From: Collybia mongolica
Taxonomy: Eukaryota; Basidiomycota; Agaricomycetes; Agaricales; Clitocybaceae
Length of the DNA stretch: 64,000 nucleotides
NCBI GenBank assembly: GCA_013420905.1
Contig: JAAXNY010000001.1
Span: forward strand, 1,860,001-1,924,000
Reading direction: 5' to 3'
Shown: positions 22,771 through 34,962 of the stretch, piece by piece
How the letters are laid out: each line of letters starts with the position of its first letter
Numbering within the stretch: the first letter of the stretch is position 1
Translations under genes and position numbers: made by a program
The notes under the pieces: generated by a model
What the model was told of the DNA's origin: nothing
Database searches by the model: none
What the model saw: only the letters and a program-made list of their open reading frames with translations

Positions 22771-23196
22771 TCGAGAATTGGTAAGATATTGATCAGTTGC
22801 GTCTTATCTAGTCTTAAATAATCACACACCTTCATTTTTATACCCGAGCCGCGAGCGAGGGCATTCGGGGTGCTCCACATCGGCGTCCTGAAATGGAGGG
22901 GGATCACGGACTTCGGGGGGTTAAAAGGGCCGGGGAAAGAAAGTGAACCTTATATATAACTCCTCGATTGGCCATTGTTCTTTAAGATTCGAGAAGCATA
23001 ATGGCGGGCCCACACAAACTGACCCTGAATTTAAACAGGCTCTGACTATAAATAGCCGGCCACTTCAATCGACAATGCAGGTCTGACAAATTTAGGGAAC
23101 AAATACGCTCTGTCATATTCCATATTGCAACTTTGAATTCAATTTCAAATAACCTTAATTTCATTCTTCCCAGAAAAAGACTTGTGGACGAAAATG
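22771..23196. other. Intergenic; nothing recognised
   Basis: The stretch lies between the F-box relic and the 3' end of the GH3 gene. It contains G-rich and AT-rich patches and no coding signature. Confidence 0.3.
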
Positions 23197-26100
23197 TCAT
23201 CCCCGTGAGGTCAAAGTCAATCTTACGCTTGTATCCGCGTCGAAGCCCGAGTGTTCCAGAAGCGCGAAAGTGTATTGACCTCGCTCAACTTCCCACTTCC
23301 AGTTCCGATTCAGCGTCATGAGATAGCGGCTGACATCAAGTTCCATGGACACTGTCTTTTGTTCGCTAGCTTGGAGGTAGACACGACTGAACGCAACTAG
23401 CTGCTTCCTTGGTTGTGTGATGGATGATACGCGACTCAGAAGATAAACCTAAAGGCAAAATCAAATGATCAGTGACAATATTCTTGAGGAACATCGAATT
23501 AGCTACTTGAACAACATCACTTCCAGCTGGCCCGGCTGTATTTTGGACATCAACTCGGAAAGTTATGGTATCGGATGCAGCGAAAATCGCCCCTCCTGTT
23601 GTCGTGGAGGCCCGGAAATTCTTGCGAGTAAAATTGCTATATGAGAGGCCGTATCTAAGAGGTTTATGTAAATCGATGCTGTTAGATACGTATTTTGGGA
23701 AATTTGCGCACCCAAAGGAGTACTGAATCCAAATGAAAATTTTCATCAAGGACAGGAGGAAAGTTGGTGACACACCTTCGGAAACGGTTCGATATCAACA
23801 TAATTTGCAAGATGGGCAGTGGGCTTGTAACTATTTATCAAAAAATTAGCAAAAACTACTAGTCTTTCATTAAGGGAGACATACTTATAGTAAACCGGAA
23901 GTTGTCCAATATTCGAAGGAATACTAAGAGCAATCCGGCCACCTGGGTTGAACGTGCCAAAAATGACGTCTGCAATCGCCTGACCACCGGACTGGCCCAA
24001 GAAGTACTGCGGGAATGCTTGTAAAGAGAACAAAAAGGGTAATCTAACTGGTAACGTACGACTTGCAATACGGCCGCTGCTTTTCCATAGTACTCAGGAA
24101 TGGCAAATGGTCGTCCGCCATAGAGAACCATCACAATCGGTTTTCCAAGGTCAAACAAGGCATCGGCAAGTATGGCTATCATTCTAAGGTGAGGAAATGC
24201 TCCGTATGTATTAGGAAACGGCAATAAACGCACTCTGATTTGGGGACAGTCCCAACGACCCTCGATCTCCATTTTCACCATCACTATTCCACGCAGCACC
24301 GACAGCCAATATCACAAGGTCTGCATCACGAGCAGTAGCAACTGCCTGAGTAAATGTTAAAAAACGCGAGGGCAAACGACACAAAAAGAATCTTACCTTT
24401 CCAATGGGGTCATTATTGTCGACCAAATTCCAAAACAATTCTATGTGAGCGTTCACAGAATTTACATTCTCAAGCTTTTGAAAAAAGTTAAATGCACGAA
24501 ATTCAACCCTTAAGAAATGTTTCGCGCCCGCCCGAAACACAAACGGCGAACTCCCAGGAGAGGGCTGGGTTCCATTGTTAATGGAGAAAGAACGCCCTGG
24601 GATATTCCCCAAGATGTTTCCGCCGAGTGTGCTCATCGATTCCGCCACCAACTTTCCATCTACAAAAAGCCGAGCCGAGCAGTTTGCACTAACAGCAGCG
24701 CCAATCCAGCCGTTGACATCTCCGGAGGTTGGCACAATGAGGTCGCCCTCCCAAACCACGCTAAAGTTGTTTGAAGGAAGTCCGTTTGGAGGATAGAGGC
24801 CCCAGTCAAGGTTTGGCGTCTCCTGTGTTTGGAAGATTTGAGTCTTGAACTCTGTATCCGCAAAGTATATTCCGCGAAGTCCGCCAGCAGTGCCATTTGC
24901 AGACAATAGATAGGCGGGAATAGGATATTGACCGTTATAAGACCACGAATTAGCACCCCAGCTCGTCATAAGCTGTGTCCCAGAGGAGCCTTTCTCGAGG
25001 TGCTGGACAATTCCTTGCCGCAGAGTGCTCGCGTTTGCAGTCGGCGAGCTACCAAATGTGCCGGAATAGTCTCCAAAATTCAGTGTATCACTGAAAGGAC
25101 CAACCAAGGCAATTTTCGGTGGGGCTTGATTACCCGTTCGTAATGGTAAAGTAGAGCCTCGATTTTCGAGAAGGACAATGCTGCGTTGAGCTGCTTCGAG
25201 AGTAAGAGAGACGTGAGACTTGGTTATGGCCTTCGAGTCAATCTGTTCCGGTATATGCGGATCCTTGAAGAGTCCCAAATCATACTTGACGCCAAGCACC
25301 CTGCGCACGCGTGTCCTCAACGTGGCTTCTTTAACTGTGCCGTTTTTCACAAGATCGATAGTGATCTGGAATGAATGTCAATAATTTCTGCCCACAGCTT
25401 GAAACACTACGAACACTCCGGTATTTGGCCAGTGAGTAGTCATAAAACTGTATTTGTCCACCGGCATTGAACCATTGTTGAATGGTATCAGCATCGTTTG
25501 ACGCCACCAAGTGACCTGTCAAAAGCTCCCGCATACCGGTATCATCCCCTATCACAAAGCCTGCCAATATTTTAAGAAATCAGTACCAAGTAAATTCATA
25601 GGTATTTCATTTACGTACCGTCGTAGCCCCATTCATCTAATGCATCGTAGAGCAGTGGGTTCACATGGCAAGGAACCTCATCTAGTTCACTATATGCCCT
25701 GATAGAAAATCGTCAAAATTGATGTTATATGTAGAACACCAGCGAACGGACATCATGACTCCCTTAACCCCGCCGAGTTGGACTACAGCTTTGAACGGGA
25801 CGAGCATCTCTGACAAAACCTGGCGCATCCCACGACTCATGAAAGGAGCCGTATTTAGCCCACCACGAGGGCTGCCGTGGGCAGCGAAATGCTAAACACA
25901 CCATCAGAGCCAGAGCTTGTAACATCGACACCCATGAGCCACATGCCTTCATCACTGGAACAACCGCATCAGGCTCAGACCAAGACCCATTTTTCGACAG
26001 CCCATTCGCGTAAGCAACGCCTATATGAGACGTAAGGACGAAATCCTCGCCATAATCCTCTGATCAAGGAGCAGAATCAGTAAAATCGAACATACAAATA

Positions 26101-26877
26101 GAGAAAAAACCGACCTACCTTGTGCTCTCCCCCAGCGTGGATCCTTCGCAAGGTCCAAAACTGGCGAAAAGCAAGCATGGATGCCGATAGACCGGGCCTC
26201 CGTGCCAATTGCACGGCCGATGCGGTACACGAGGTCGGTATCGAAAGATGACGCAATCGCAATCGCTTGGGGAAACATAGATTGTTTGAAGGAACCAACT
26301 CCATGCAGACATTCTCCTGTCTGCATCATAGGGATCCCAAGGCGCGATTTACGTGCGTTCAGGTCTTGTAGGTCGTTGTATTGTGATTTGTTGGTCGGAT
26401 ACCTGGTTAGTTCGCGGTGAGCATTGGGTCGCCGAAATAGATATGTTTATACCAGTCATGAATGACGCCCACCCCACCATCTGGAACGTCTCCAAGAGCA
26501 AAATCTGCGTCTCCACGGTAGGTGTTGGGCGGCGGTATTGGGCTTTAAATCCGCTCACCGTACAACTCGTTCTGTGATTTCGGTCCGATGACGTTATCAG
26601 CAAACATAAGATGAAGCTGGTGTACTAGATCCCAAAAGTATTGGTCAATGACCAATATGCAAGAGAAACACTGAATGTCAGTACCTAGCTCAGGCACCGT
26701 AAGCTTCCCGACCAAATCGTCAAGAAATTTATCCCGCTCCGCCGCTGTGACTGCATCCGTCCTTTGGAAGTCGAGACCTATATCAATGTCCTGCGGGAGA
26801 GTGGTAATGTTCGGAGCGATCTGTACCGCCCAAGTGGATATGCCCAAACACCCGAGGATAGAAAGCCATCTATACAT
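23197..26877 (-). CDS. Secreted GH3 beta-glucosidase-type hydrolase with PA14-like insert
   Basis: About ten introns; the exons I joined keep frame from ATG 26877 to TGA 23197. The product starts with a signal peptide (MYRWLSILGCLGISTWA). The GH3 N-terminal barrel follows: MMQTGECLHGVGSFKQSMFP, ARSIGIHACFSPVLDLAKDP, MKHFAAHGSPRGG and GYDGFVIGDDTG, the last at the position of the catalytic Asp. In the second domain, between PPKIALVGPFSD and DADLVILAVGAAWNSDGE, a PA14-like segment is inserted (GLRGIYFADTEF to RLFVDGKLVAES, about 24640-24880). The C-terminal fibronectin-III-like domain ends the chain. Such enzymes release glucose or related sugars from oligosaccharides outside the cell; the exact substrate cannot be read. 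One intron uses a GC donor (25892-25946). No neighbour is functionally linked. Confidence 0.88.
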
Positions 26878-27564
26878 GTTGGGCAGACTTGGGAACAACT
26901 GCCTGTCTGTTTACGAGCTGAGAATCGCGACTGTCGTGAGAACTAAACCATTCTCACTGGGGTCATATGTCCCTCCGTCCTCTTCAGAACACGAGATCCA
27001 CCCCTTCTGCTCACCATATGTTAGTATTACTTCTTTAGATGCACGCCAAACAGAACCTGGAAAAAAATTACGTAAGTGCTTCGTTCATGTTGTGTAGAAC
27101 CTTCGGCAGTCCTCGGAGGTGACTACAAATTGATCATCCTGCAAAAATCTATCTTAGTTCACACATTCTGGTTACAGAGTCCGCCTGAAAGAGTTGTTGA
27201 GGTGACCGGCATGCGTGTGATTCTCTAACGGATCCGGCTTTTATACACCTGTCATATCGTACGTTAGCAAAAGGATAAATGTTCCGATCGGAAACAAAGG
27301 AGCGTACTGTCATCGAGGAGAAAGTTGCCCGGAGCCTCATAAAAACCTTTAATAAGGCATTTGAGGTTTGCTCGTTGAACGATGACCTGCGTATATAAGA
27401 AGGGTGCATTTAGTTAAAGCCACAGCCGTAAACTCTACAGGCCTTTCCGATGAATGTCAAGCATATCAGAACACAAAAGCGACAATTCAGGCTGAAGCAA
27501 GAAACAAAGCCCTGGCTAAAGGGAGTTTGCGAGTTTCTAGTGGTAGCTCTAAGACACCAAGCTG
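26878..27564. other. Intergenic; GH3 promoter region
   Basis: The stretch lies between the GH3 start and the 3' end of the Rab GGTase gene, on the same strand. Short frames only, with no recognisable motif. Confidence 0.3.
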
Positions 27565-28955
27565 CTATGAGTTTCGTCGTTCTAGTGCCTTCCACCGTTT
27601 CCTCAAACCCTTTCCCTCAATAACACTAACAGGCATGCAATACACGGGGTCGAGGTCAACCAATCCCGGATAGCCCAGGAGCGACAGTCCTAAATTTTCG
27701 GCACGTTAGTATGGGGCAGATGGGTAAATGGTCAACGTACCAGCGACACCGAAATGTGTATGAAAAACATCGACCATATCCCCCGGCCGATCCGCGATTC
27801 CCCCACCTTCGAAATCCTGAGGGACAAGAAAAGGTATGAGGAAGCAACGGGTAGCCAAGATAATGATCGAGAAGACAAACCTGAGCTGACAAGATGAACG
27901 TAGTCAGTTTATCTGGGTCGATCCAGGAAATCTTCTCAATGATCGCCAGTGCAGAGAGCACCCAGAAGCTATAACACACCTACGAGTCCGCATTAGCCTA
28001 CAAAAAGCGGCAGTACTGCAAAACGTACATCTTCCAATTTCTCTGGCCTTCCATTCAGTCCTCCATTAGGTAGTTGACGCTCAGATAACCACCACCCCAG
28101 GGTTTGTACATCCACAACATCGAGCCTATCGAGGATCGCCAGCGCAGCCACGCATACAAACACTAAAAAGGTCAGGGGCATGAGTTCTCCAAAAACGCGA
28201 TCAAAACTAAGTATATTACCTTGCGCCGCATGGCTCTCTGCACCAATACAACTCCCAAACCCCCCATCAAAATTCTTACACCGCATGATATAATACACGG
28301 TTCGCTCCACATCCAGCTCGTGCAAGTGCCCCAGTAGCGACAGCGCATTGACAGCGCAGTATGTGAACCGCGTATCCGTCTCCCCAAACGCGTCGCCCGC
28401 GAACACTCCTGATGGCTGGTGGAGCGAGAGTATGACTGTGCAAAGGATCGGTGACTCATTCAGCCTTTTTTTTCTCAAACTGTGGCGCGATGAACATGCG
28501 TACATTTGACGACCCGGGGGATATCCATGCGGTCTAGGGCGTCGTGGGTCACCAGGATCTGAATCGCGCTCAGTGTGGAAAGCATATGCGCATCGTGGTT
28601 CGGATGGGCTCCAAAGGCCCCTAGATTGTCATTAGACTTCAGTGCGATTAATCGAGAGGGGGGCACGAACCTGCTTCTTCATCCCAACAGCTCATCACAA
28701 AATCTACCATCTCCTCTCTATCCAAAGCGTCCTTATGACCCATGATACATAGCGCAGTCAGTCCCCAATAAATCGCATTGATTCGTAAATGTGCTGTTAG
28801 ATGGTAGGCGAGATCGTCCTTGTTCTAAAAGAATCGAGTTATTGGGCAGCTGGAATGTACAGAAAACATGAACGAGCCTCGCCTAGAGACTTGATATACG
28901 CGACATGAAGTGGGATCTTCAGTTCGGCTTGGGACGAGGAGGGAGAAGAGGACAT
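27565..28955 (-). CDS. BET2: Rab geranylgeranyltransferase (type II) beta subunit
   Basis: About seven exons from ATG 28955 to TAG 27565. The product has the prenyltransferase beta-barrel repeats, including [46 protein letters not shown] and [20 protein letters not shown]. Zinc ligands fit the family: Asp and Cys in KLEDVCYSFW and His in [27 protein letters not shown] is diagnostic of type II over farnesyl- or GGTase-I subunits. The enzyme adds two geranylgeranyl groups to C-terminal cysteines of Rab GTPases, with the alpha subunit and Rab escort protein. The first intron (28825-28877) appears to use a GC donor. Length, about 330 residues, is normal. The gene is essential in yeast and appears intact here. 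Confidence 0.9.
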
Positions 28956-29218
28956 GGTTTATTTGCCGGACTGACAAACAATTCTTTACATAAGACCTAG
29001 CCGTGATAACCGAATTAACCCAAAACCCTAAGTGATTATCGTTAAGGCCGATCTTCAGATTCCTGGCTGGACCTCTGAGAATGAGGATTCCCTGACGGCG
29101 GAAACGATGTTGCTAGGTGAATCATCCCGTTTTACCAAGAACGGATCCAAACAGCCAAAGAACGCCCCGCACGGATCCACTAGTAAATGAGATGCCCAAA
29201 TGGCGAGCAACCTCGGAT
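28956..29218. other. Intergenic; BET2 promoter and left flank of the nested repeats
   Basis: No coding signature. The sequence ends with CCTCGGAT (29211-29218), the left target duplication of the hAT-like element. Confidence 0.4.
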
Positions 29219-30104
29219 TAGACTGTACACGGTCCGGTCCGGGCCAGGTCCGACCTATTTTTGCTGGACCTGGCCCTGGCCCCGAGGGCCGGTCCACCTC
29301 TTTGTCGGACCTGGCCCTCTGATTGAGGGCCAAGGCCGGCCCCGGGTCAACCAGGTCCAGTGGTAAAAAAAAAAGAAATTGTTTAATAGTCTGGGGAGAT
29401 GTCTACTGCTGATACATACCATATTTAACATCTATCAATTAAATACAACTCTCTCCCAATGAGATATCCCAGTATTTTCACTCCTTGCACATCTGGATCA
29501 TCAGAGAAATTTCTGCTCTGAAGCCACTTGACAACAGGAATTTGATCAAAAATCATTGATTACTAATAATTTCGGACAAGAGTTATTATTTTTCGAGGTT
29601 TGATCTTGCATTCTCTATTCCCCCACTATATTTTTTTTTTTTTCCTTCAACGTTTTTATATACCGCAATACAAAAGTACAGAAGCGGTCACGTGTAACCG
29701 TAATCGTATCAAGCCGAGTCGAGATATGTCCTTTATAGGCCGTCATATGAGGCAGGTCTGGATTGCCCCACCCGTTCCCGGTTGGAAGCGCTCCCTGAGT
29801 GAGCCCCCTTGTGAGGGGCCGTAAAATAGTCCCTTTCGGGAAACGAGAGCAGGCGTCGTAGCAGGGGGGCACGCCCCCTGCGCCTCTCAATCCGCTTGGT
29901 AAATAAGCTTAAGTGCGGCCACCCCTGCCGACAGGTTCCCCGGGGGGGCTCATCCCCTGGAGACCTCCTCAAGAGGAGATCGACTTAGTCCGGAGAGGCC
30001 GAGGCCATGCATGACCACTCATCCCGGGCCAAAGCCCAAGACTGATGCCTCGGTGTCGCGGCTACCCCTCAGCAAGTACCTACTTACCTCCCGGTACACC
30101 CACC

Positions 30105-30276
30105 CTACTCTAAACGGGGTTCCCGGAAAACCCCAAAGGCTGCTGGGTTGTCGTGGAGGAAATTGCTGACCCATACAAGAGTCAGCTCTCTCCCGGGCCG
30201 GGTTTTCTGCTGGTAAAGCGGACAGTACCGGAATACATGTTCTACGGTCTCCTTTCTGAGGCCGCAGTCGCAGTCA
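30105..30276 (-). CDS. LINE ORF2: C-terminal fragment beyond the insertion
   Basis: This 57-codon stretch continues the ORF2 frame exactly when the insertion and one copy of its TA duplication are removed. It contains CDCGLRKETVEHVFRYC, a C-x-C...H...C cluster typical after RNase H in fungal LINEs. It ends at 30105, about 470 bp before the poly(A). Confidence 0.75.
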
Positions 30277-30278
30277 TA

Positions 30279-31288
30279 CAGTGGCTCAAAAAACTGCCCC
30301 AATGTTTGTACATTTTTGAAAGATCAATATGGTATGAAGTGCTGACATAAGCAGGGGACCTGGGGTAATTATGTAAGATACTATGACATCGTGGCTTTCC
30401 AATGGACCCTGGATCATGTGATTTGGATCAATATCCATTAAGCTATAAGCCAAACAAAATGGTTACTTATTGGGGCAGTTTTTTGACCCTTATCTTATTT
30501 TCCATTATTCTGGCATTTATGATCCAATGCAAGAACATTATGGACTGTGGGAAGAATAAACAATGTCATGTGACTTTATTTGTATCAATTTGACATGTTG
30601 GAATTGGTTCAATCATCTTCTTGACCTCTTACCACCATCATGAAAGCCATTTCTACTGCTCAGCACAATACTGTTGTTTCTCTCCTCAATGAGGGCTATT
30701 CTCAGCGTCAAATCAAGGAGAAAACTGGTCTAGGGAAGGGTACCATCAGTAGGATCAGCAAAGATGTGGATGGAAACAAAGAAAACAACCTTGGTGGCCA
30801 CCCCTCCAAGCTGTCTGTTCGTGACAAACAGTCAATTATTCGTCAAATCAAGTCAGGGAAGCTTGGAATAGCCCTCATTGAGGAGAGAAACAACAGTATT
30901 GTGCTGAGCAGTAGAAATGGCTTTCATGATGGTGGTAAGAGGTCAAGAAGATGATTGAACCAATTCCAACATGTCAAATTGATACAAATAAAGTCACATG
31001 ACATTGTTTATTCTTCCCACAGTCCATAATGTTCTTGCATTGGATCATAAATGCCAGAATAATGGAAAATAAGATAAGGGTCAAAAAACTGCCCCAATAA
31101 GTAACCATTTTGTTTGGCTTATAGCTTAATGGATATTGATCCAAATCACATGATCCAGGGTCCATTGGAAAGCCACGATGTCATAGTATCTTACATAATT
31201 ACCCCAGGTCCCCTGCTTATGTCAGCACTTCATACCATATTGATCTTTCAAAAATGTACAAACATTGGGGCAGTTTTTTGAGCCACTG
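30279..31288 (+). mobile_element. Palindromic Tc1/mariner derivative, 423-bp inverted arms
   Basis: This 1010-bp element starts CAGTGGCTCAAAAAACTGCCCC and ends with its complement, flanked by TA on both sides (30277-30278 and 31289-31290). The arms 30279-30701 and 30866-31288 read as the same sequence inverted over about 423 bp with no mismatch seen, leaving a spacer of about 164 bp. The arms include not only the terminal repeat but also the start of the transposase ORF (ATG 30640 and about 20 codons). The structure is therefore an inverted duplication of the 5' end of a larger element. It has no full transposase and would need one supplied in trans. Confidence 0.9.
30640..30954 (+). pseudogene. 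Tc1-type transposase N-terminal remnant
   Basis: The first 85 or so codons carry a helix-turn-helix of Tc1 transposases (VVSLLNEGYSQRQIKEKTGL, then GTISRISKD). The frame then runs into the inverted second arm and stops. The second DNA-binding helix set and the whole DDE catalytic domain are absent. Confidence 0.75.
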
Positions 31289-31290
31289 TA

Positions 31291-34200
31291 GGTCTCCTTC
31301 TCCTTAAGGAACCTCTGTCTGTACGCGCCAATCGGTGCGTGGCCCGTTAGGGCCCGCGCCAGCCTGACGGTATCACTGGTGCTGGTGGACACCTTTCCGA
31401 TCCAAGTCCCCCCTTTCAGGTGGCTTGGCAATAGTTGCTTACTCCCTTCGTGGAGCGGCAGGAAGTGGGCCCCAATGTAAGACTTCTGCTTGGCCAATTC
31501 GCTCCAAGCGTCCATCATACGTAGGACCGCGTCCGCCCTCGCCTTAGCGAGGGATGTGTGTTTTACTTCTCCGTGTGGGACCTCTGCAGTGGAGGCCGCT
31601 TCATGGGCAAGTATATGTTCGCGCACCCCGCACGCCTTTGGCGTGTGGTGCAGAGTAATACTGGCGTCCGGTTTCACCGTTAGCCAGTAAGCGAGTTTGG
31701 CCGACACGTTGGTGGCCCATTTGTGTGCCGTGTGATGCGTCGGGTCAATGACCAGATTGATCGCATTCACGGAGTCCGAGAAGACATCAATTTTCCGGAT
31801 GTCTAAGTTAGGGATGCCGAAGGCCTCGTCCACCCCTTTCGAGATGGCGCAGGCCTCAGCATCGTCCGAAGTGACATTCCCACAGGGGGCAAGGCCGCTA
31901 TACAGTGTACCATCCGACCAGACTCTCCAGGCTGAGGTAGCTTGGAGGTCCTCGGACCGCGGGACAGACCCGTCGCATATGATCGCGACTCGCTTTGGGT
32001 TGAGCTTAGCTTCGTTGATTCGGTGGGTGAGAACTTTCCCGAAATCAGCAAAAGCCGTCTTCCTCTTCTCCTTCTCTTCTTCAGGTGGAGGGGAGGGTCT
32101 GATCTCCACCCTCTCAGCCGCCCAGTCAAGTAGTCGACTGCCCGGTTGCGCGAGTGGGAACACTGGGGACGCATCATCGCTGCATTCCTTTAATCGGGCA
32201 AATGAATCCATTATCCCGGATTTGATCCTGCGCCTTTTGGCATTGGACATGCGACTGACTGACAGGTGTGCCTGTCCGTCAATTAAGTTCCTGACTGCGT
32301 GGCTCTTGGCCAAGGTCCGGACACGGTAGTGGCTCCTCTCCACCAACTTATGGATATGCAAGTGGATGGGCGGGAGGCCTGCGAGGGTCTCCGGGGCCCC
32401 TTTCGGGGTGGTCCTGAAGTTGCCTGTGATCCAAAGTGCAGCCTTTCGTTGCATCTTGCGGAGTGCTTCGAGGTGCCCCTTGATGCGGGCCCCATCAACG
32501 TTCCATAGCCGGCATCCGTACGTCGCAATTGGAAGTACACAAGCCCGATACAGAGTTCTTTTGTGCACGGGTCTTAAGCCCCGTGCCGAGTTTCCAAGCG
32601 CTAACAGGGCCCTGCTTGAGGTCAGGGCCTTGTTCGCGTACATCTCCACGTGCTTCTTGAACGAGAGCGCGCGGTCAAAATAGAAGCCTAGGTATCTCCA
32701 AAGGATGCCCGGTTTCAGAGGGGTGGCCCCTGTATAGGGGGCGTGGCCGAGATCTATGGTCGGATTGTCATCCGACTTCAGAAGGCTGAAATGGAAGCCC
32801 TCGGACTTCGCATGTTCTAGGATCAGGCCCATGGCTCTCGTCATGAGGAAGATGATGTTGTACGCTCTCTTGAGCATAGCATTGTTGCTTTCCCACGTCT
32901 TCGATTGGGATATGATGGTCCCGTCATCGACGTAGGAGATGAGGTCCGATTCATTCTCGTTCCGTCTATAGAACTCTTTCATGAGAATGGCTAGTACGAG
33001 GGCCGACAGGATTGGGGATAGGGCGGAGCCCTGTCCCAGTCCTACGCTCGAATCGAATGGGGGGGATTCATCGTCCCCCCAAACATATCTGGTCTTGCGA
33101 CCCACCAGGTACGACCGGAAGAACGCGACTATTTCGGGTGCGAACCCCTGGCCTTCTAAGATGTTGATCATCACCTCGTGGTTGATCGAGGGGAAGTATT
33201 GGGCGAGGTCAAATGCAACCACGCTTGTCTTAACCCCCCTTGTCCATCCTTCACGGACAATGTGGGTAAGAAGTACTCCGGCATCTTCGGTGGAGTTTTG
33301 GCGGACACCACCGAATTGATTCGGGTGCAGGACTCCCGCCGCTTGAGCCTCAAACTGCAAGCGGGTGGATAGCATTTTCTCAATAAGCTTGCCCAACGTG
33401 TTTAGGAGCACGATGGGTCTATAAGACTTAGGAGTGTCGTACGTCGCTTTCCCTGGTTTTGGGATGATGACAGTGCGGGAGGCTTTGAAATGTTCCGGCC
33501 AGTGTCCGCATGACAGGCATGCGTTTGCCAGCCAGACTATGATAGCCTGGGCTTCGGGTCCTACAAGGAGCCGCTTCAAATGCCTCCAGGTGATGTTGTC
33601 CGGCCCAGGGGCCGAACTGTTTGAGGTGCCCTGAAGGGCATCCCTCATCTCCTTGAGGCTAAATTTAGTCCAGCCCCTGGTTTTGGGGGCCTTCCATTGG
33701 TCGCCCATTTCAGCCATGTTGGTTGGTCTGTCGTGTGCGGAGTTGAACGTACTGTGGATGGCGTCCCACAGTTCCTCATTCGTGTTGCAAGGGTTGCCGT
33801 TATGGTTGATCGTAACAGCAGCGGGTGTCTTGCGAGGCCCTACCCAGTTCATGAGGTCCCATGGCCTCTTAGTGGTGTGAGACACTTCCTCAATGCGCTC
33901 ATCAAAGAAGACCCTCTTGGCTTGTCTGGTGACCCTCTTTAGGGTCCTCCAGTCATCACGCTCATTAGTGAACATGGCCATCTCCTTCGCCTCCGTGCAG
34001 GTCGCATTCCACCAAGGCTTCGATCGGGCGCTTACACGCCCAGCCTCGGCGAACTTGTCCCACGCGGTCTTGAAGATGGTGGCTATCCGTTCAGTAACAT
34101 GGTCTATTCCTTCAGCTGACGGTTCCTCCGGCAGCTCAATGGAGTCTAGGTTAAACCCAATCATCTCGAGAAACTCACTTTCCTCCTCTGATTTGGGCTT

Positions 34201-34962
34201 AATGCGTTTCTTCCCCTCCATGACTTCGTGTCTAATGGGGAGGACTGTGGTAAGCGGCCTGTGGTCCGAGGCTCCCGCCTCCCCCACACGGACTTCTGCT
34301 TGATACGTCCTTGTGTCTTCAAGGAACACAAGGTCTAAGATTGATTCTCTGAGTTCGTTGTTACGTGGGATATGTGTAGTCACCCTGGCGGGCGGCCCAA
34401 CTCTCTCGAGACCGATGTCTTGTGTCACCTCCAGTAGGGAGGTGGCCTTCGGGTTGTTGTCAATCACTTCGGGGTCCCATAACGGGGACGGGCAGTTAAA
34501 ATCACCACCCATATAACCCACGTCACGGAATCTGTCCCGGTGATCGGATATGTGTCTGATGGCGGTTCCCTCGGCATCAGAGTATACATTGACTATCGTT
34601 TTCGGGCCACCAGGGCCCTTTAGCGAAATTGCAATGATGTCTCTATGAGAGACAATGTCTGGTCTCAACGCAGGCTTAGCGGGCCAGAGCCTGTTGTGCA
34701 CGTACGTGAGGACACGCGGTCGGGCATTTACATCAATGCCCGGGGGGGAGAAGCACGTCCACTCTGGGTGGGTCGGCCCCCCGATTACCGGGGCGCCTTC
34801 CTTTGCCGTGAGCAACACAGTGTGTCTAACGACTTTCCAGGGGGGTTCCTGGATTAATAGAATGTCCCACTTAAGTTTTTCGGACTCAAGGAGCGATTCA
34901 AGCCAAAGTGTATTCTTTGCTACATTCTGACAGTATATGCGCGCTCTAAACAACTTATTCAT
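31291..34962 (-). CDS. LINE ORF2: endonuclease, reverse transcriptase, RNase H (5' part, interrupted)
   Basis: ORF2 begins at ATG 34962 inside TAATG, overlapping the ORF1 stop by one base. Domains in order: APE-type endonuclease (IQEPPWK, GDFNCPSPLWD, SDHRPL), reverse transcriptase (SYRPIVLLNTLGKLIEK, VVAFDLAQYFPSINHEVM, GLGQGSALSPILSAL, SYVDDGT catalytic motif) and RNase H (AIICDGSVPR, DAEACAISKG, FSDSVNAI). The frame is cut at 31290 by the mariner-derived element; from there it continues 22 codons through the inserted terminal repeat to a false stop at 31222. The remaining ORF2 C-terminus is at 30105-30276. Confidence 0.88.

Noticed and set aside
30402..30593. Membrane-like 63-residue ORF occurring identically on both strands (also 30974-31165)
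   Set aside because: It is non-coding terminal-repeat sequence of the palindromic mariner derivative.
31222..31290. Last 22 codons and stop of the apparent 1246-residue LINE ORF2
   Set aside because: They are read from the inserted mariner arm; the real C-terminus is at 30105-30276.
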